From: Chamaelirium japonicum
Taxonomy: Eukaryota; Streptophyta; Magnoliopsida; Liliales; Melanthiaceae
Direction of reading: 5' to 3'
Assembly (NCBI GenBank): GCA_947650365.1
Contig: OX393553.1
Span: 67,130,716 to 67,194,715, forward strand
DNA length: 64,000 nt
In this document: one piece after another, positions 1 to 11,813 of the stretch
Layout: every line of letters begins with the position of its first letter
Position numbering within the stretch: position 1 is the stretch's first letter
Translations under genes and position numbers: made by a program
Notes under the pieces: model-generated
Databases searched by the model: none
What the model was told of the DNA's origin: nothing
What the model saw: only the letters and a program-made list of their open reading frames with translations

Positions 1-1460
1 ACGCTACAACCGTCGCATAGAGATCGGTGCTACACCCACCATCTCCAAAAGAAGCTTTCAACTCCGATCAAGCCAAATACGCCCAGAGAAGAAGCCGGCA
101 CCACAACCGCGCCAGGTCAAAAAAGTTGAAGATGAAAGGGCTCTGCAAGAGAAGCTCCAACGCTTGAAGACTGAAGGCTTCACGAGGCATGGCAAGCACG
201 TCCTACGGGAATACTTGGCCCTTCAAGTCCTCATCAACTTGAAGACCTTGCACTCGAAGATCAAAGCTTCGACTCCTTGCACGAAGAAGAAAGCTTGGAG
301 AAGAAGATCCGGAGTCGTCGTCACCCTGACTTCTCCAACGATCTTCATCAACTCCGAAGACGCCATAAGCAAAGGCCGGAGAAGAAGATCGAAGCCGACA
401 ACACCCGTCGTCTTCAACAAAGGCGTCGACTCCTCGCACGAAGAAGAAAGCTTGGCGAATAAGGCCTAAAGTCGGTGCTACCCCTGCCGTCTTCGTCAAC
501 AAAAGCCGACGCTACAACCGTCGCACGGAGATCGGTGCTACCCCTGCCGTCTTCATCAACAAAAGACGACGCTACAACCATCGCACGGTGATCAGTGCTA
601 CCCCCACCATCTTCATCAACAAAAGTCGATGCTACAATCGTCGCACGGAGATCGGTGCTACCCTCGCCATCTTCAAAAGAAACCTTTGACTCCACCAAAG
701 AAGCTCGGAGAAGAAGAAAAGCCAAGCCGACGCCACAACCGTCGAGGAAGTCGGAAGAATAAAGAAGCCCTGAAGAAGTAGCCATCGCCGTTCGAGAAGA
801 AGATCGAGTCAAAGCTAAAGCCAAAGCCAACGCAAGAAGCCAAAGCAAACGCACCGGTAAAGCCCGTGCTAAAGCAACGCATGTGCCAAAGCCAAGCAAC
901 TACGACGGTCACGAGCAAAGCACCGCACGTTTTAGCCGATACGACACGAAGTCCGGAAGAACTAAAGCATCGCAAGCCTCTACCCGCCTACGTTCAAGTG
1001 CAAGCGCCAAAGCAAAGCAAAAGCCAGAGCCATGCCGAAGCCAAAAGCCAAAGCCAAAGCCGACACCAAAAGCACGATCGACGCCGTGAACCGACGATCA
1101 AGGATGCCGAGGTCTAGCAAGGATCGAGGAAGACACGAAGACCGAGGAACAAAGCCCAAAACCTTCCTAGCCGAGAAAGCGCGTAGCACGGACGAGACAA
1201 AATCAACGGTCGATATTCCTTAGCTTCTCAAGAAACCCTCACCCTGTAAAGACCTCTGTCCTGGGCAACCCCTTCAGAGCTCTCGCACGAATACCACGTG
1301 GAGACGCGGATCAAAGGGACCCTCCAGAGGATCTCTCCCACAATCTCCTGATCAAATATTCGCCGCACCCGGACTCGCCACACCCCGAGCCCCCGGGTCC
1401 CGGCATCTGTAATCGTGTGTTTGCAATAAAGACGACCCGTATCTTTTTTCTGCGCTCACA
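1..1460 (+). mobile_element. Tat-type LTR, 3' portion (+ orientation)
   Basis: This is the same LTR family as the minus-strand copies at 24912-27113, 58800-60917 and 63117-64000, here on the + strand and cut by the window start. It shows the leader-region repeats (about 60 bp, three or more copies at 480-665), the stretches rich in AAAGCCAAAGC-type repeats (800-1080), an AATAAA polyadenylation signal at 1425-1430, and the family's CA end (GCGCTCACA, ending at 1460). The next bases are not the primer-binding region seen after the 5' LTRs, so this is either a 3' LTR of an element lying to the left or a solo LTR. Bases 1-130 carry leader-repeat-like sequence where other copies have U3 and a TATA box, so its upstream end is rearranged. 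Short open frames inside (for example 164-469) have the LTR's repeat structure and are not treated as genes. Confidence 0.8.
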
Positions 1461-2189
1461 ACGATATTTATTCATATGGTGCTGTGATGAGTGATAGAGA
1501 ACACTGTCAAACTCGAGTGATTATATGACTCAGTTTCTTCCAGGTTGACTGTATACATCGCACCTCCAAATGCTTTGGCTTAGCAACCAGACCAGTGAGC
1601 AACTTGACTACTGACCACTAGGCCTAGGTTTAGTGTGATGTAAGTTAAGCCAAGGAACACACATCCCGTTAGGGGTGTGAATGGCTTGAAGGAGTGACAC
1701 ACTGATTCTACGTCAGCTAGGTAACCCAGCATACCGTGGTTTTGGGTCACGTAACTGGACTCTCACACATTGGTGCGCCAAAGCACCACACAAATGGTTA
1801 GCCCACCAGTCGTGGTTCCTCAAGATTTAGGACTGATTTATCCTCAGCAAAAACATGACTTAGTGTACCGGTGTTTACTCACCAATCTATGCACCGTGTT
1901 GGTTTCGTTCGGTCATAGTTATTGTGCCTGGTAATGATTGTGGTGGAGACACACATGCTCTATCATCCCAATAGCTTATCTTGATAGGGCGGCCAATCCT
2001 AATCAGAGCTACGAATGATTTATGTTATATAAAGCCAAGTCCATTAAGTCTCTCACTCAAGTGGATTACCATATAGCCATGACTCTTTGTTCTATAATCA
2101 AAACACGTACTAAGGTACGTACCAAGATGTAATCCTAAGCTATCAACCATATACAACTAAACTATATATTTTTACGAGTTATAGATCTC
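1461..2189. other. Non-coding stretch, diverged copy of 9830-10330
   Basis: No open frame of note. Bases 1618-2010 align in order with about 9920-10310, for example TGTACCGGTGT against TGTACCAGTGT and ATCTATGCACC in both. I read these as two old copies of one unclassified repeat, probably a retrotransposon part. Confidence 0.45.
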
Positions 2190-3110
2190 ATCACTTTCAA
2201 TACTTTGATATGAAGGACTTAGGGGAGGCGAGCTACATTCTCGGGATTAAGCTTTTGCGAGATCAGAAACGAAGAATGATATGCCTTTGCCAAGTGGCAT
2301 ATATAGATAAGGTATTGACTAGATTTGCGATGCATAATTCCAATGGGCCTCTTGCCTTTCGGGCATAGGATCACTCTATCCAAGTCTCAGTATCCTAAGA
2401 AACCAAAAGAGATAGGGCGCAGGAAGATGATACCTTATTCATTGACAATAAGTAGTCTCATGTATGCAATGCAATATGCTAGATCGAATATCTATTTTGC
2501 AGTAGGCATGGTTAGCATATATCAATCTAACCCAGGGGAGGAGCATTGAACAACCGTTAAGCATAACTTCAAATATTTGAGGAGGACTAGGGATTATATT
2601 CTATTTTATCATAGGGAGGACCTAATTCCGATAGGCTATATTGACTCATATTTCTAGATGGATATAGACTCCACGAAGTCTACTTTTGGATACGTGTTTA
2701 TAATGGATGGAGCCATCAGTTGAAAAGGCATGATGAAGATGAAATGACAATAGCAGGAGGTCCAGGGAGTTGGAAAGCCTTGCAATAAGACATGGTTGTA
2801 CTGTTGACGATTAAGGCATAATACATGGCTATATATAACAGAGGTGACGAAGGAGGCGATTTGGCTCTGAGGTATTGTTGGTGAGTTTGGTCTATCGCAA
2901 CTCAGTGCAGTCATATTTTTTGATAGCCAGAGCACTATGTATTTGACGAATAATGATCAATTCATCACTCACGTACAAAGTATATTGATATTATGTATCA
3001 CTTTGTTCTAAAGACTATCAATGATATGATTATATATGTGATGAAGATTCATATAAAGGAGATCTTCCCAAACTCGGTTCTAGTGACTAGTTTATACATT
3101 GCTTAAACTT
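2190..3110 (+). pseudogene. Ty1/copia pol remnant (end of RT and RNase H)
   Basis: Conceptual translation from about 2196 gives FDMKDLGEASYILGIKLLRD, the classic C-terminal reverse-transcriptase region of plant Ty1/copia pol. It is followed in other frames by SLMYAMQYARSNIYFAVGMV and YQSNPGEEH (2450-2546), then RNase H pieces such as STKSTFGYVFIMDG (2670-2715) and GEFGLSQ (2885 onward). Frameshifts and stops are frequent, so this is a dead fragment. No gag, protease, integrase or RT N-terminus lies upstream; the copy is 5'-truncated. The nearest family is the TNT1-like copia polyprotein. The order RT then RNase H matches the copia layout. Confidence 0.8.
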
Positions 3111-3285
3111 ATTTAAGATGATTTGTAGAGTTTCACATATTCAGGGTGCTAGCATCATAATGGTGCTTTGGCGCGTCTTCATGATGTGGCTTCAAACACC
3201 ATGGAGGTGTCCTTTATGCACCGGTATGGTGCATTAGAGATGATGATTACTGTCATAGAGGATATATCTCCAAGGTGGAGAACTG

Positions 3286-3981
3286 CTGATCGTATAACTA
3301 AATTTCCTATGCACTATTCCCAAGAAGAAACCACAGAAGATGCAACAATTAAAGGCGGAATGAACATCTGGTAGTGCGTCATTACTGGGCCACTGCTACA
3401 AAGGGGATGCGCATCGCGATACGCACCACATGGCCTCCAGTTGGCAGTGCATGCGCACCGTGAGATGGCCACATGCCCAATTTTGGTACCTATTTGAGTG
3501 GCACACAAGGGTGGTGCGCACCACCCAATGACTTGGCTCAGGATTACCCTATTTTTGGAGTTATTTTAGATTATTAGATGGTGGTTTGGATGGGGGTTAA
3601 ATGGGAGGCTTATCCTACTATATAAATGGGTGTTAGAGTTTCTTTGGAAGAGAGAAAAGATGAATAGACTATTTTGATATTTATTGTAAATCATTGAGAG
3701 ATGGGACTTTATGAGTTTCTTGAGAGAAGAAGGTGCCCTAGGTGAAAGAGGGTTTTCGTTGAAGTTGAGTGTTGTTTGTAATTTCTTGGTTTCTCCGTTA
3801 TAGTGGATCTTCTGATCGTCTTGTCTTACAAGGCTTTGCATGTAAAATCTGTCTTTTTTGTGTGATTTTGTTTTGTGTTTGGATTTTTCCTACTTGTGTT
3901 TTTGCTACTTCTATTTCTTGAGATTATGATTGTGTTCCGTGATTGATATGTCAGATGATCGATTTACAACTTGACCTAACA
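3286..3981 (+). mobile_element. Possible 3' LTR of the copia remnant
   Basis: Just downstream of the copia RNase H remnant is a purine-rich stretch (CCAAGGTGGAGAA, about 3270-3283) like a polypurine tract, followed by TGCTGATCG. A TATA-like sequence (CTATATAAATGG) lies near 3620, and a CA dinucleotide ends the stretch near 3981 (ACCTAACA). No second copy is present for comparison, so both ends are tentative. Confidence 0.4.
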
Positions 3982-4514
3982 TTATGGGTGACCGTCTACA
4001 AACATGTATCACCAATAATAAGCCTTTTTTTTTTGAGAAATATATCACCAATAATAAGCTGGGATTGATGATTGAGGTGTTCAGAATTAAAGTGGGTATA
4101 CTGCCAATCTATTTTTGGCAATTATTTTTTTTTTGGTTACATGGTTTGGCAATATATTTTTTTTCGTTTAGATGGTTTGCCATCTACAAAAGTTGAAGTT
4201 TACTTCCTTGGACCTTTAGTTGATAAGGTATGCAGGACAGAGGAAAGTTGGGTTTCCAGATTCCTATCATTTGGAGGTAGTTTTTTGCAAAGCTACAACT
4301 TTATTGAAATTGTGGAAAGGAAATTTTATTCGTACCTCGAAAGTCTATAATTAGCCCCCATTTCCAACAAATTTGAACACACCCCATTTTGTTTATCATA
4401 CCCTATTCCTATCTCAAAAATGCCCTTTTCTCTTATACCCCAATTAATAACCCGTCCCATCTTGATCATACCCCCATTCATTTCCGATGTTGAAACCCCA
4501 TGAGTATAGGAACG
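3982..4514. other. Unassigned non-coding DNA
   Basis: AT-rich sequence with T-runs. The motif TATCACCAATAATAAGC occurs twice close together (about 4007 and 4042). I see no gene or recognisable element. Confidence 0.5.
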
Positions 4515-4555
4515 TGGGGAGGGTTATTTTAATCATCTGCCATTCATTGAAGACT

Positions 4556-4601
<46 letters not shown>

Positions 4602-4637
4602 TATTTTGATCATCTGCCATTCATTGAAGACTTGATA

Positions 4638-4715
<78 letters not shown>

Positions 4716-4751
4716 TATTTTGATCATCTGCCATTCATTGAAGACTTGATA

Positions 4752-4805
<54 letters not shown>

Positions 4806-4841
4806 TATTTTGATCATCTGCCATTCATTGAAGACTTGATA

Positions 4842-4920
<79 letters not shown>
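4515..4920. repeat. Composite minisatellite with embedded (GA)n
   Basis: Four copies of a roughly 43-bp unit (GGTTATTTTGATCATCTGCC, then CATTCATTGAAGACTTGAT) alternate with pure (AG)n tracts at about 4561-4597, 4641-4712, 4753-4801 and 4842-4920. The unit is nearly identical between copies while the tract lengths differ widely, so dinucleotide expansion is superimposed on unit duplication. Open frames reading R-E-R-E or S-L-S-L here are translations of the microsatellite. Confidence 0.9.
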
Positions 4921-4925
<5 letters not shown>

Positions 4926-6172
4926 CCTATTCTTTCTCCATTGCTTGAGGGGTTAGATCTCTTATGGAGAAATCCGATAAGAAAAAGTGGGATCTTCGAG
5001 CTCTGTTGTTATCTATGGAGGAATCCGATTGGAGAAAGTAAGATTTTCAAACCACATTGTCGATGTCACTGCTAATGACACCACAGCTATGCGGTTGCCA
5101 CCGCTCAATTCCTTTCCAATTATAGTCGATGTCCAAAAGTATTTTTTTTTCGTTTTAGTTGGATGTGGGGTATAAGATAAGGGTATAATTAACATTTTAA
5201 AATTTTTGAGCAAGTTATTGTAAAACGGGTGGGAAACGGGGGCTAGTTACATATTTTTGGGGTATGAATAAAATTTCCCTTGTGGAATTAGAGGGTATGA
5301 TGAGAAAATTTCTTAGAAAAATTGGTCACAGGTCCTTAGCACTGTTCACGATTAAAGGGAGGTCCCTGTGAGATTCAAACGCCCAAATGTGTACTCACGG
5401 TCCAGTGACTGCAGGCTAAAGCCAAACAGTATGGATCCGTTGCCAAGGACTGTTCATGATGTCCCTAAAATTTCTTTGGGATCGTATAGTGCAGTTTGCA
5501 GTTGTTGATATCATCACACCTCAAAATCCGGGTCGTAAGGGGAGATCCACTGGGTGGAGTACGAAAAACATCACCGCCCAACCTCTAGTTGATGTAGAAC
5601 TAATCGTAATAATCCGCCTCGTTACACGAGGCTAGAACTGGATAAAATCCAACGGCCCTCCTCTCCCGCGGAACTAAGGGATGGATTCTTGTGTGGTCAT
5701 ATGCTACTTGTGCTTATGAGATTTGGAAAGGTCCAAGCCCTTCTAGTCCCTGCTTGATTTGTAAGGGCCCAAGCCCTTCTAGTTCCTTCTCGCTTCTCCC
5801 TGGTGGTGCCTTGAGGATTTCTTGGGGATTCTCACACGCCCGGTTGCAGCAGCAGTCCTAGTAAAGGGACCAAGCCCTTCTTGTCTCTTTCATGCCATGC
5901 GCTGAACCTCTGCTTCTTGATTGTCTGGTCGATTGTCGGGCTGAACCGTTATTTGCTCTCGTGCAGTGAGGCAGGGCCCAAGCCATTCTTGATCCTACTT
6001 GCTTTGTAAGGGCCCAAGCCCTGCTAGTATCCCGATTGCTCCTCCCTTTGGTACTTTATGGATGTCCTGAGGATTGTTAGAGACACTTGGTGTTGCGCTA
6101 GCTGTGCGCAAGGGCCCCATGCCCTTCTAGCTTCCCTTCTTTTGTGGCACGATATCTGATGAGTTCTACTCC
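4921..6172. other. Unassigned DNA with dispersed GGGCCCAAGCCCTTCT motifs
   Basis: No convincing coding region. Between about 5720 and 6130 a short motif near GGGCCCAAGCCCTTCTAG recurs imperfectly five or six times at irregular spacing, as in an old degenerate tandem array. Nothing else is recognised. Confidence 0.45.
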
Positions 6173-6317
6173 TCTCCAATAATTGGAGGCCGTTAGTTGT
6201 GTCGAAGCCGTACGATGCATTCACCCCAATTCACAGTGGTGTTGGATGCGGGTCACTGTTTTGGGATGAGTGAATCGGACGGCTTCCACACAACTATCGG
6301 CCTCCGATTATTGGAGA
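6173..6317. mobile_element. Small foldback MITE (145 bp)
   Basis: The left arm starts TCTCCAATAATTGGAGGCCG and the right arm is its near-perfect reverse complement, ending CGGCCTCCGATTATTGGAGA. The arms are roughly 55 bp with a 35-bp loop. The tip CTCCAATAATTGGAG is itself palindromic. I could not identify a clear target-site duplication, so the superfamily is open. Confidence 0.65.
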
Positions 6318-6989
6318 CATGTCGAGCTCATTTATGTGGATGAAACTGAAGTCTATACTACTAGCATTAATGGTCTTGGCCCTTTGTGGCTATTGGTTTG
6401 ATTTGTTGGGTTTGGCCCACCAAAGTCCGCACTCGAGATCAGGCCCAGACCCGACCCGGGATGTCAAGTATAGTTTGCCTGGGTGCTGACTGTTGGGCGC
6501 CCGGGTGCCTAATCTGGCAGAACGAGACTACGAGTTTGGGGGGTTCTTTACTGGCAATCGGGTGCCGGCTATGGGTGCCCGGCTTTCTGGGCATAGGTTC
6601 GAGGTCATGTGGCCAACACGATTCACATCTATTACAAACCTCGATCATTGTTTCTATGTAACAGAGGTTTGTTTGGTTTTTTTTTTTGATGGACCGGCCA
6701 GGTGGTAAGAGGAAAAGGCGCTAAAACTTGGGCACAAAGAGGTCCAGAGATTGAAACGGAGAAGGCAACATAACTGCAATTTTACATACAAAAAATATAT
6801 ATAATTGATATTTTTATTAAATTCCACAATCCAGTGAAACATGACATCAATGGTCAGGATTTGCACATGCAAACAAGGTAACACAAGCCTTGAGGGAAAG
6901 ATCACTCCACGGTGTTCCGAGTAACGGTCAGAGTTAAGGATTGAATGTTACATTTGATTCTTCTTTTTTGGTGCAATTCCTTGACTAGT
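6318..6989. other. Unassigned non-coding DNA
   Basis: Contains GGGTGCCCGGC-like low-complexity sequence (6480-6600) and a T-run near 6678. No gene model or element is supported. Confidence 0.4.
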
Positions 6990-7990
6990 TTATATGGTGA
7001 ACATTTGCAGGCCATATCTGCCCACAAGAGAGATCCACTCTCTGTGCTGCCTGGCACAATCGTGAGCACGACTATCTATACACAGTCTCGTCTTTTCAAA
7101 GAGAGACACGTCGAGAAATTCAGGCTCCCAGCACGAGTTGCACAAGCTATGAATGAATTCCTAGTGAGAGTTCGGGATCAGCTCCGGCAAACAAGGCGCC
7201 TGGCCCAGACGGATTTTATAGTGAATTCTTTCGGAATTATTGGGAGGTGCTTGGGGAGGATTTGGTTAGGGATATCTGACAATTTTTTATTACTAGTCAG
7301 ATGGGGCAAGGGTGGAATGCATGATTCGTTGCTAGTCCTCATTCCCAAGTTGTCTACGCCGGCTAGACCCACTGATTATCGGCCGATAAGCTTATGCAAT
7401 ATGAGGTATAAGTTTATTTCCAAACTCTTAGCGAATTGACTTTGGTTCATTCTCTCCGCCCTCATTAGTGAGGAACAATTTGCTTTTATTCTGGGAAGGA
7501 GGATCAGGGATAATATTGTGTTTGCCAAGGCAGTTTTACATGCTCTGCATAGGGCAGCACCTGGCCTTCTACGACAGCGATGGCGGTGAAGATAGATCTT
7601 GACAAAGCACATGATAGAATCCAATGGGGTGCTTTGGCAGCAATTCTCGACAAGATGTGATTCTATCCTCTGTTAATTCGATAGGTGATGCAATGTGTGT
7701 CCACAGTTTCGATGCGGCTGCTGGTGAATGGGAGCGAGGCGGAGAGTTTTAGTCTGACTTGTGGTTTGCGATAGGGAGACCCACTCTCCCAGTATCTATT
7801 TTTGCTGGATTCTCAGGTTTTTCATTAGTTTCTGGAGAAGAGGTTGATGGCCGGTGATCGATATTAAGGGGTTCCCCACGAGGAGGAATCTGTAGCCTGT
7901 GTGTGCACTTGCATATGCGGACGATTTCCTCCTTTTTAATCGGGTAACGATTCTGGAAGCTTGGGGGCTACGAGCTGTGTTTGATAAAAT
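6990..7990 (+). pseudogene. LINE (L1-type) reverse-transcriptase remnant
   Basis: Three-frame reading of the + strand recovers ordered non-LTR reverse-transcriptase motifs. NKAPGPDGFYSEFF lies at about 7188-7230, LISEEQFAFILGRRIRDNIV at about 7465-7520, VKIDLDKAHDRIQWGAL at about 7585-7632, and LVNGSEAESFSLTCGLR near 7720-7775. The catalytic-site motif YADDFLLFNR is at about 7912-7941, and its YADD is intact in the DNA. Many stops and frameshifts separate the blocks, so the copy is dead. No endonuclease domain, 3' tail or target duplication is visible. The family matches plant L1-clade elements. Confidence 0.85.
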
Positions 7991-8535
7991 TAAAAGGTGC
8001 ATTGGTCTAACGGTGTGCCACGACCATACCAGACCGCAACTATATCAGCCCACCACTGGTCCACGATCCCACTAGCCCACGTCAGAGCATCCTTAAGCCC
8101 GAGCCGGAGCCCTCTAGTACTCAATCGAGACCTTGATCGCCGGCTGAAACCGCCTCGTGTTGCGAAACACCACGACTGTAGGTGGTGTCGGTGTGAGAGC
8201 ACATTTGGTTTCCTCTCTTGGTTGGCAAAACTTGTGTGACCAAAAACATGTTCTTGATTTGTAAAGTCCAAATTGTGACTTCCGCAGGTCCATGTGTGCT
8301 TAGGCAATCACAAATATTCATTGTGAACAATATCTGGGAAACTTTAGGGTTTCATTTCCAAGTCTTTCCCAATGATTTTTTGGGGTTTGGATCTTAAAAA
8401 TAAGATGATCTTCCTCACTTATTGATCCTCCCTTGCTACAATCTCTGGTGGCTTGATGATTTCTTTGCTCATCCGATTTCACCTTTCATGGAATGTCCTA
8501 TTCCCATCGATCTTTTAGTTACGGAGTCTCACCTT
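7991..8535. other. Unassigned non-coding DNA
   Basis: An open frame on the minus strand (7990-8307) has no recognisable domain. The stretch could be the 3' part of the LINE or unrelated sequence. Confidence 0.35.
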
Positions 8536-10560
8536 TGTGCTGATATTAAATCCTTTTTATTAGAGTCGCAGCGGAAGCAAAAGATAAATCCGAGGATCTC
8601 GTAGTGTATGTTTCATTACAATTATTCCACAAAATAATATGCATGCGAATCTATGAACCTAGCATATGTGCGGACATCCTAGAGGCACACTACGATCTAC
8701 ATACATTCATCTAGATCTAGTTAAGTATTTAGAATCATTATACCTTCCAGATCTTTATCCGAGGAGAATCGAGCAATCGTTGATGATGAATCGTACACAA
8801 ACCGAGAGGGAAGTTGTTGGATAACACATTATCCTATGTGAAGGAAGGAATCCACGACATCCTATCTCTGAGTACAAGGACGATGCGCCGACGGAGGATG
8901 GCACGTAGTGAAGATAATGGCGCATCTCGAATACCTCCTCTTCACTTTCTCTCTTCTTCTTCCTTCTCCTTTCTTTCCTCCTTTCTTCCTCTTTTCTTCT
9001 TCCTCTTTTTCTTGGCCGAAAACACAAAAGGAAGAGAGAGAGAGAGAGGGGGGGGGGGGGGGGGTTAGATTTTTGGAAAGGGAGAGGGGAAATTAAACAA
9101 GTTAGGCCAGCTAGCCCGTCCCCCTCCTTGTGCCTTTATAGGGGAGTCACCAAGTGGTTTGCGCTAGGGCAAACCACTTGTGGCCGGCCCTATGATGGCC
9201 ACAAGAGAGGGGGGTGGATTTCTACAAGGGGATAAGGCATGGGATAGAGCTTCCCTTTATCTCCATGACATTTTGGACGAAAATGTCCTTTTGTCGAGAT
9301 ACCGCTGATAGAGAAATGGAGTGAGATATGTTAGTCGGAATCGAGTTCCGTCAACTCCTATGAGTTTTTGAAATTATTTAGCTTATTTTAAAATTCATAT
9401 TCAATATGTTCTGAGCCATATTTTAGTATTTACCAAAATACCCCTATGGTCTCTTAACACATGTAAATTAGGTTCTTAGGCTTCGGGCTTGCGCTCCATT
9501 GCGCTACTTCGCATCTAACGTGTCTAATTGGGCCGGAGAATAGTTCCTATACGCAATGATAGGGTGGAACCTTCAGAGTTCAGGATCTCTAGCTCCAACT
9601 AGATCCTTGATTAACTATTCTGGCTATACACCTAAATTTCCTATAATCAGTTCTAATCCGATTAACCCGCGTAGCCACCCAGAGTACGATGCGAGTTAAA
9701 CTCTAGTGATCATAAACTTATGTTACTTCCTCGTAACTCTATTATCTACTATACTCTGATAATCTCTAGTTTCTCCTGTTGCTGGTGTCATGATTCAACT
9801 CGGGCGGTGGAGAGCACCGTCAGATCCTGATCGATCATATAACTAGGATTTGATTACATATCATCTATAACACCACACACCTTCCGGTGCTATGCCTAGT
9901 ATCCGGAACGTCGTCAGTCATACTAACAACCACCAGACCTAGATTTATTGTGTGGACGGATTGACCCATGAATACGCACCCATCCAACTCTGGACGTCGG
10001 ATCACTTATAGGGATTGCATGTCACTCTAGCATCAGCCGGGTAACTCAACGTACCGTGATATTAGATTATGGTAGGTCCGCACACGTTGGCACATCAAAC
10101 CACCATACAACTGCTTAGCTCAGTGTACATGGTCCCTCAAGGTTAAGGACATATTATCTGCAGTAGTAAGACTGTTTATGTACCAGTGTCTAAATCACTG
10201 ATCTATGCACCATCTTGGTTCATGTCCAACACGATCATCGTGCTTAGTCAAGTAAATGGGAATCTAACATTTTTATAGTGAATACTTCACCACATCCTCT
10301 ACCTGCCCACAACTTATTCCAGGTGCAGCGACCAGCATCACCAAAGCTGTGAACTCAGTTCTAGGTTTACACAGAACCGATCCACTGGGTCTCTCAAGCA
10401 TGGACCCACCATGCGCCTTAGTGGCCTACTGTATCCCTAGGGTCCTTTATTATATATGAATTAATATATACTAATTAAAGCAATAACCAAAATTATTTTT
10501 ATTAATGTTAATACAGAAAATTCACGCTCAGGACACACAAGCTACAATACTTTGTTGGTT
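8536..10560. other. Unclassified repeat-like region, possible old LTR
   Basis: No coding sequence. The region contains a pyrimidine tract (8940-9013), a short GA tract and a G-run (9034-9064). TTTATAGGGG near 9136 could be a TATA box, and a hairpin follows (AGTGGTTTGC, CTAGG, GCAAACCACT near 9155-9180). Bases 9920-10310 match 1618-2010. Length and composition suggest a decayed LTR or retroelement leader, but I found no matching second LTR, primer site or terminal duplication. Confidence 0.35.
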
Positions 10561-11266
10561 TAATTTGTAGGTCCAAATCATTTGGTGATAAGTCATAAAT
10601 AAATTCAGTTTTGTTGGGATATCATCGTGCTCATAATACTGATGGTCAACCACGTGCATCGTAACGAAGACATAGCTACATCTAAAGACCCGACAATCCA
10701 TTACACGGATCTAGATGTGCTTGTTGAGAGAAGTAATATAGGTTGAATTTACAACTTCAACAATCTTGTTGAAAAGCTAAGTGGGGTAATTTGGGTTTCA
10801 TGATCATATCGAATGGCTATCCCAAATGTAGAGGGCCAAAACTTAGAATTTCCCAAATGTTGGTGGACCACACTAATCGCCCGAATGGCTATCCCTAATG
10901 CTTATATGCAACTAATGCATTAATGGCCTTTTCTCAAGTTGCTAAATCATTTACCTTTATCCTTTGGATGTTCTGATGAGTATGAAGAAGCTGATTAAAA
11001 GTATGTCATCTATGATTGTCTCTGAAGTTTCACCTTGCACTTGTTCTATGATGCTCTTGGATTGGGATTCAAGACTGCACTTGCAACTCGATACATTATC
11101 CAAGTCGACCAATCAACCAAGTTTTACCAAAACAAACTGCAACTCTAAATATGCTAACAAACCATACTAGCTTTGAATTACCTCTGCTTGCTATAGTTTC
11201 TTCTTCCTTTTATTTTTGTCCCCCTACTTAAAGATTTATTAGCCTTTTTTTTTTTTTTTACATAAG
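10561..11266. other. Unassigned non-coding DNA
   Basis: AT-rich with a T-run at 11247-11259. The short open frame 10964-11170 has no recognisable domain. Confidence 0.4.
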
Positions 11267-11274
11267 TCTCCATC

Positions 11275-11805
11275 TAAGGGTGGCAATCCTTGATCCGACC
11301 CGCCAACCCGACCAGAAGTTAGCGGGTTTGGGTTTGGCCTAAACGGGTTCGGGTCATAAGCGGGTCGACCCGATTGACCCGTTTATTTAATGGGTCGGGT
11401 TCGGATTTGTACTTATAACCCGATTGACCTGACTTGACCCGTTTACCAAATGGGTCGTGTCAACCCAACCCAACCCGACCCGACCCGAGCCAACCCAAAC
11501 CAACCCGAGCCAACCCGACCCAACCCGATCAAACCCGGCCCAATCCGACTTGTCTTGACCCAACCCGGCAAGTTTACATGGGGTTCTGTTGATCCAACCC
11601 GAGCCAACCCGACCCGACCCGTTTAGTAAACGGGTTAAACGGGTCGGGTCGGGTCAACCCGTTTATTAGGCGGGTCGGGTTTGGGTTTAAGTTTTTGATC
11701 CATTTATTAAACGGGTCGGGTTTGGGTTGGGTGTTTTGCCCTTATAACTATGTCTCAACCCGACCCGAATCCGACCCGACCCGACCCGACCCATTGCCAC
11801 CCCTA
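11275..11805. mobile_element. hAT-type MITE built of CCCGA/GGGTC repeats
   Basis: The terminal inverted repeats are TAAGGGTGGCAAT (11275-11287) and, at the right end, the reverse complement TAGGGGTGGCAAT (11793-11805), differing at one base of 13. The flanking 8-bp target duplication TCTCCATC is perfect (11267-11274 and 11806-11813). An 8-bp duplication with AGGGGTGGCAA-like ends is the hAT signature in plants. The interior is a dense run of ACCCGACCCGA/GGGTCGGGTT motifs, giving a second, diffuse inverted repeat. No transposase is encoded, so it must be mobilised in trans. Confidence 0.88.
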
Positions 11806-11813
11806 TCTCCATC

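Noticed and set aside
164..1223. Basic K/S/Q-rich frames in the LTR (also 25613-26235, 49441-50159, 59474-60152)
   Set aside because: They are open because the LTR leader repeat is a multiple of three; the same stretches are open on the opposite strand. I keep only the repeat as an observation.
7990..8307. Minus-strand 105-codon frame
   Set aside because: No recognisable domain or supporting context next to a dead LINE.
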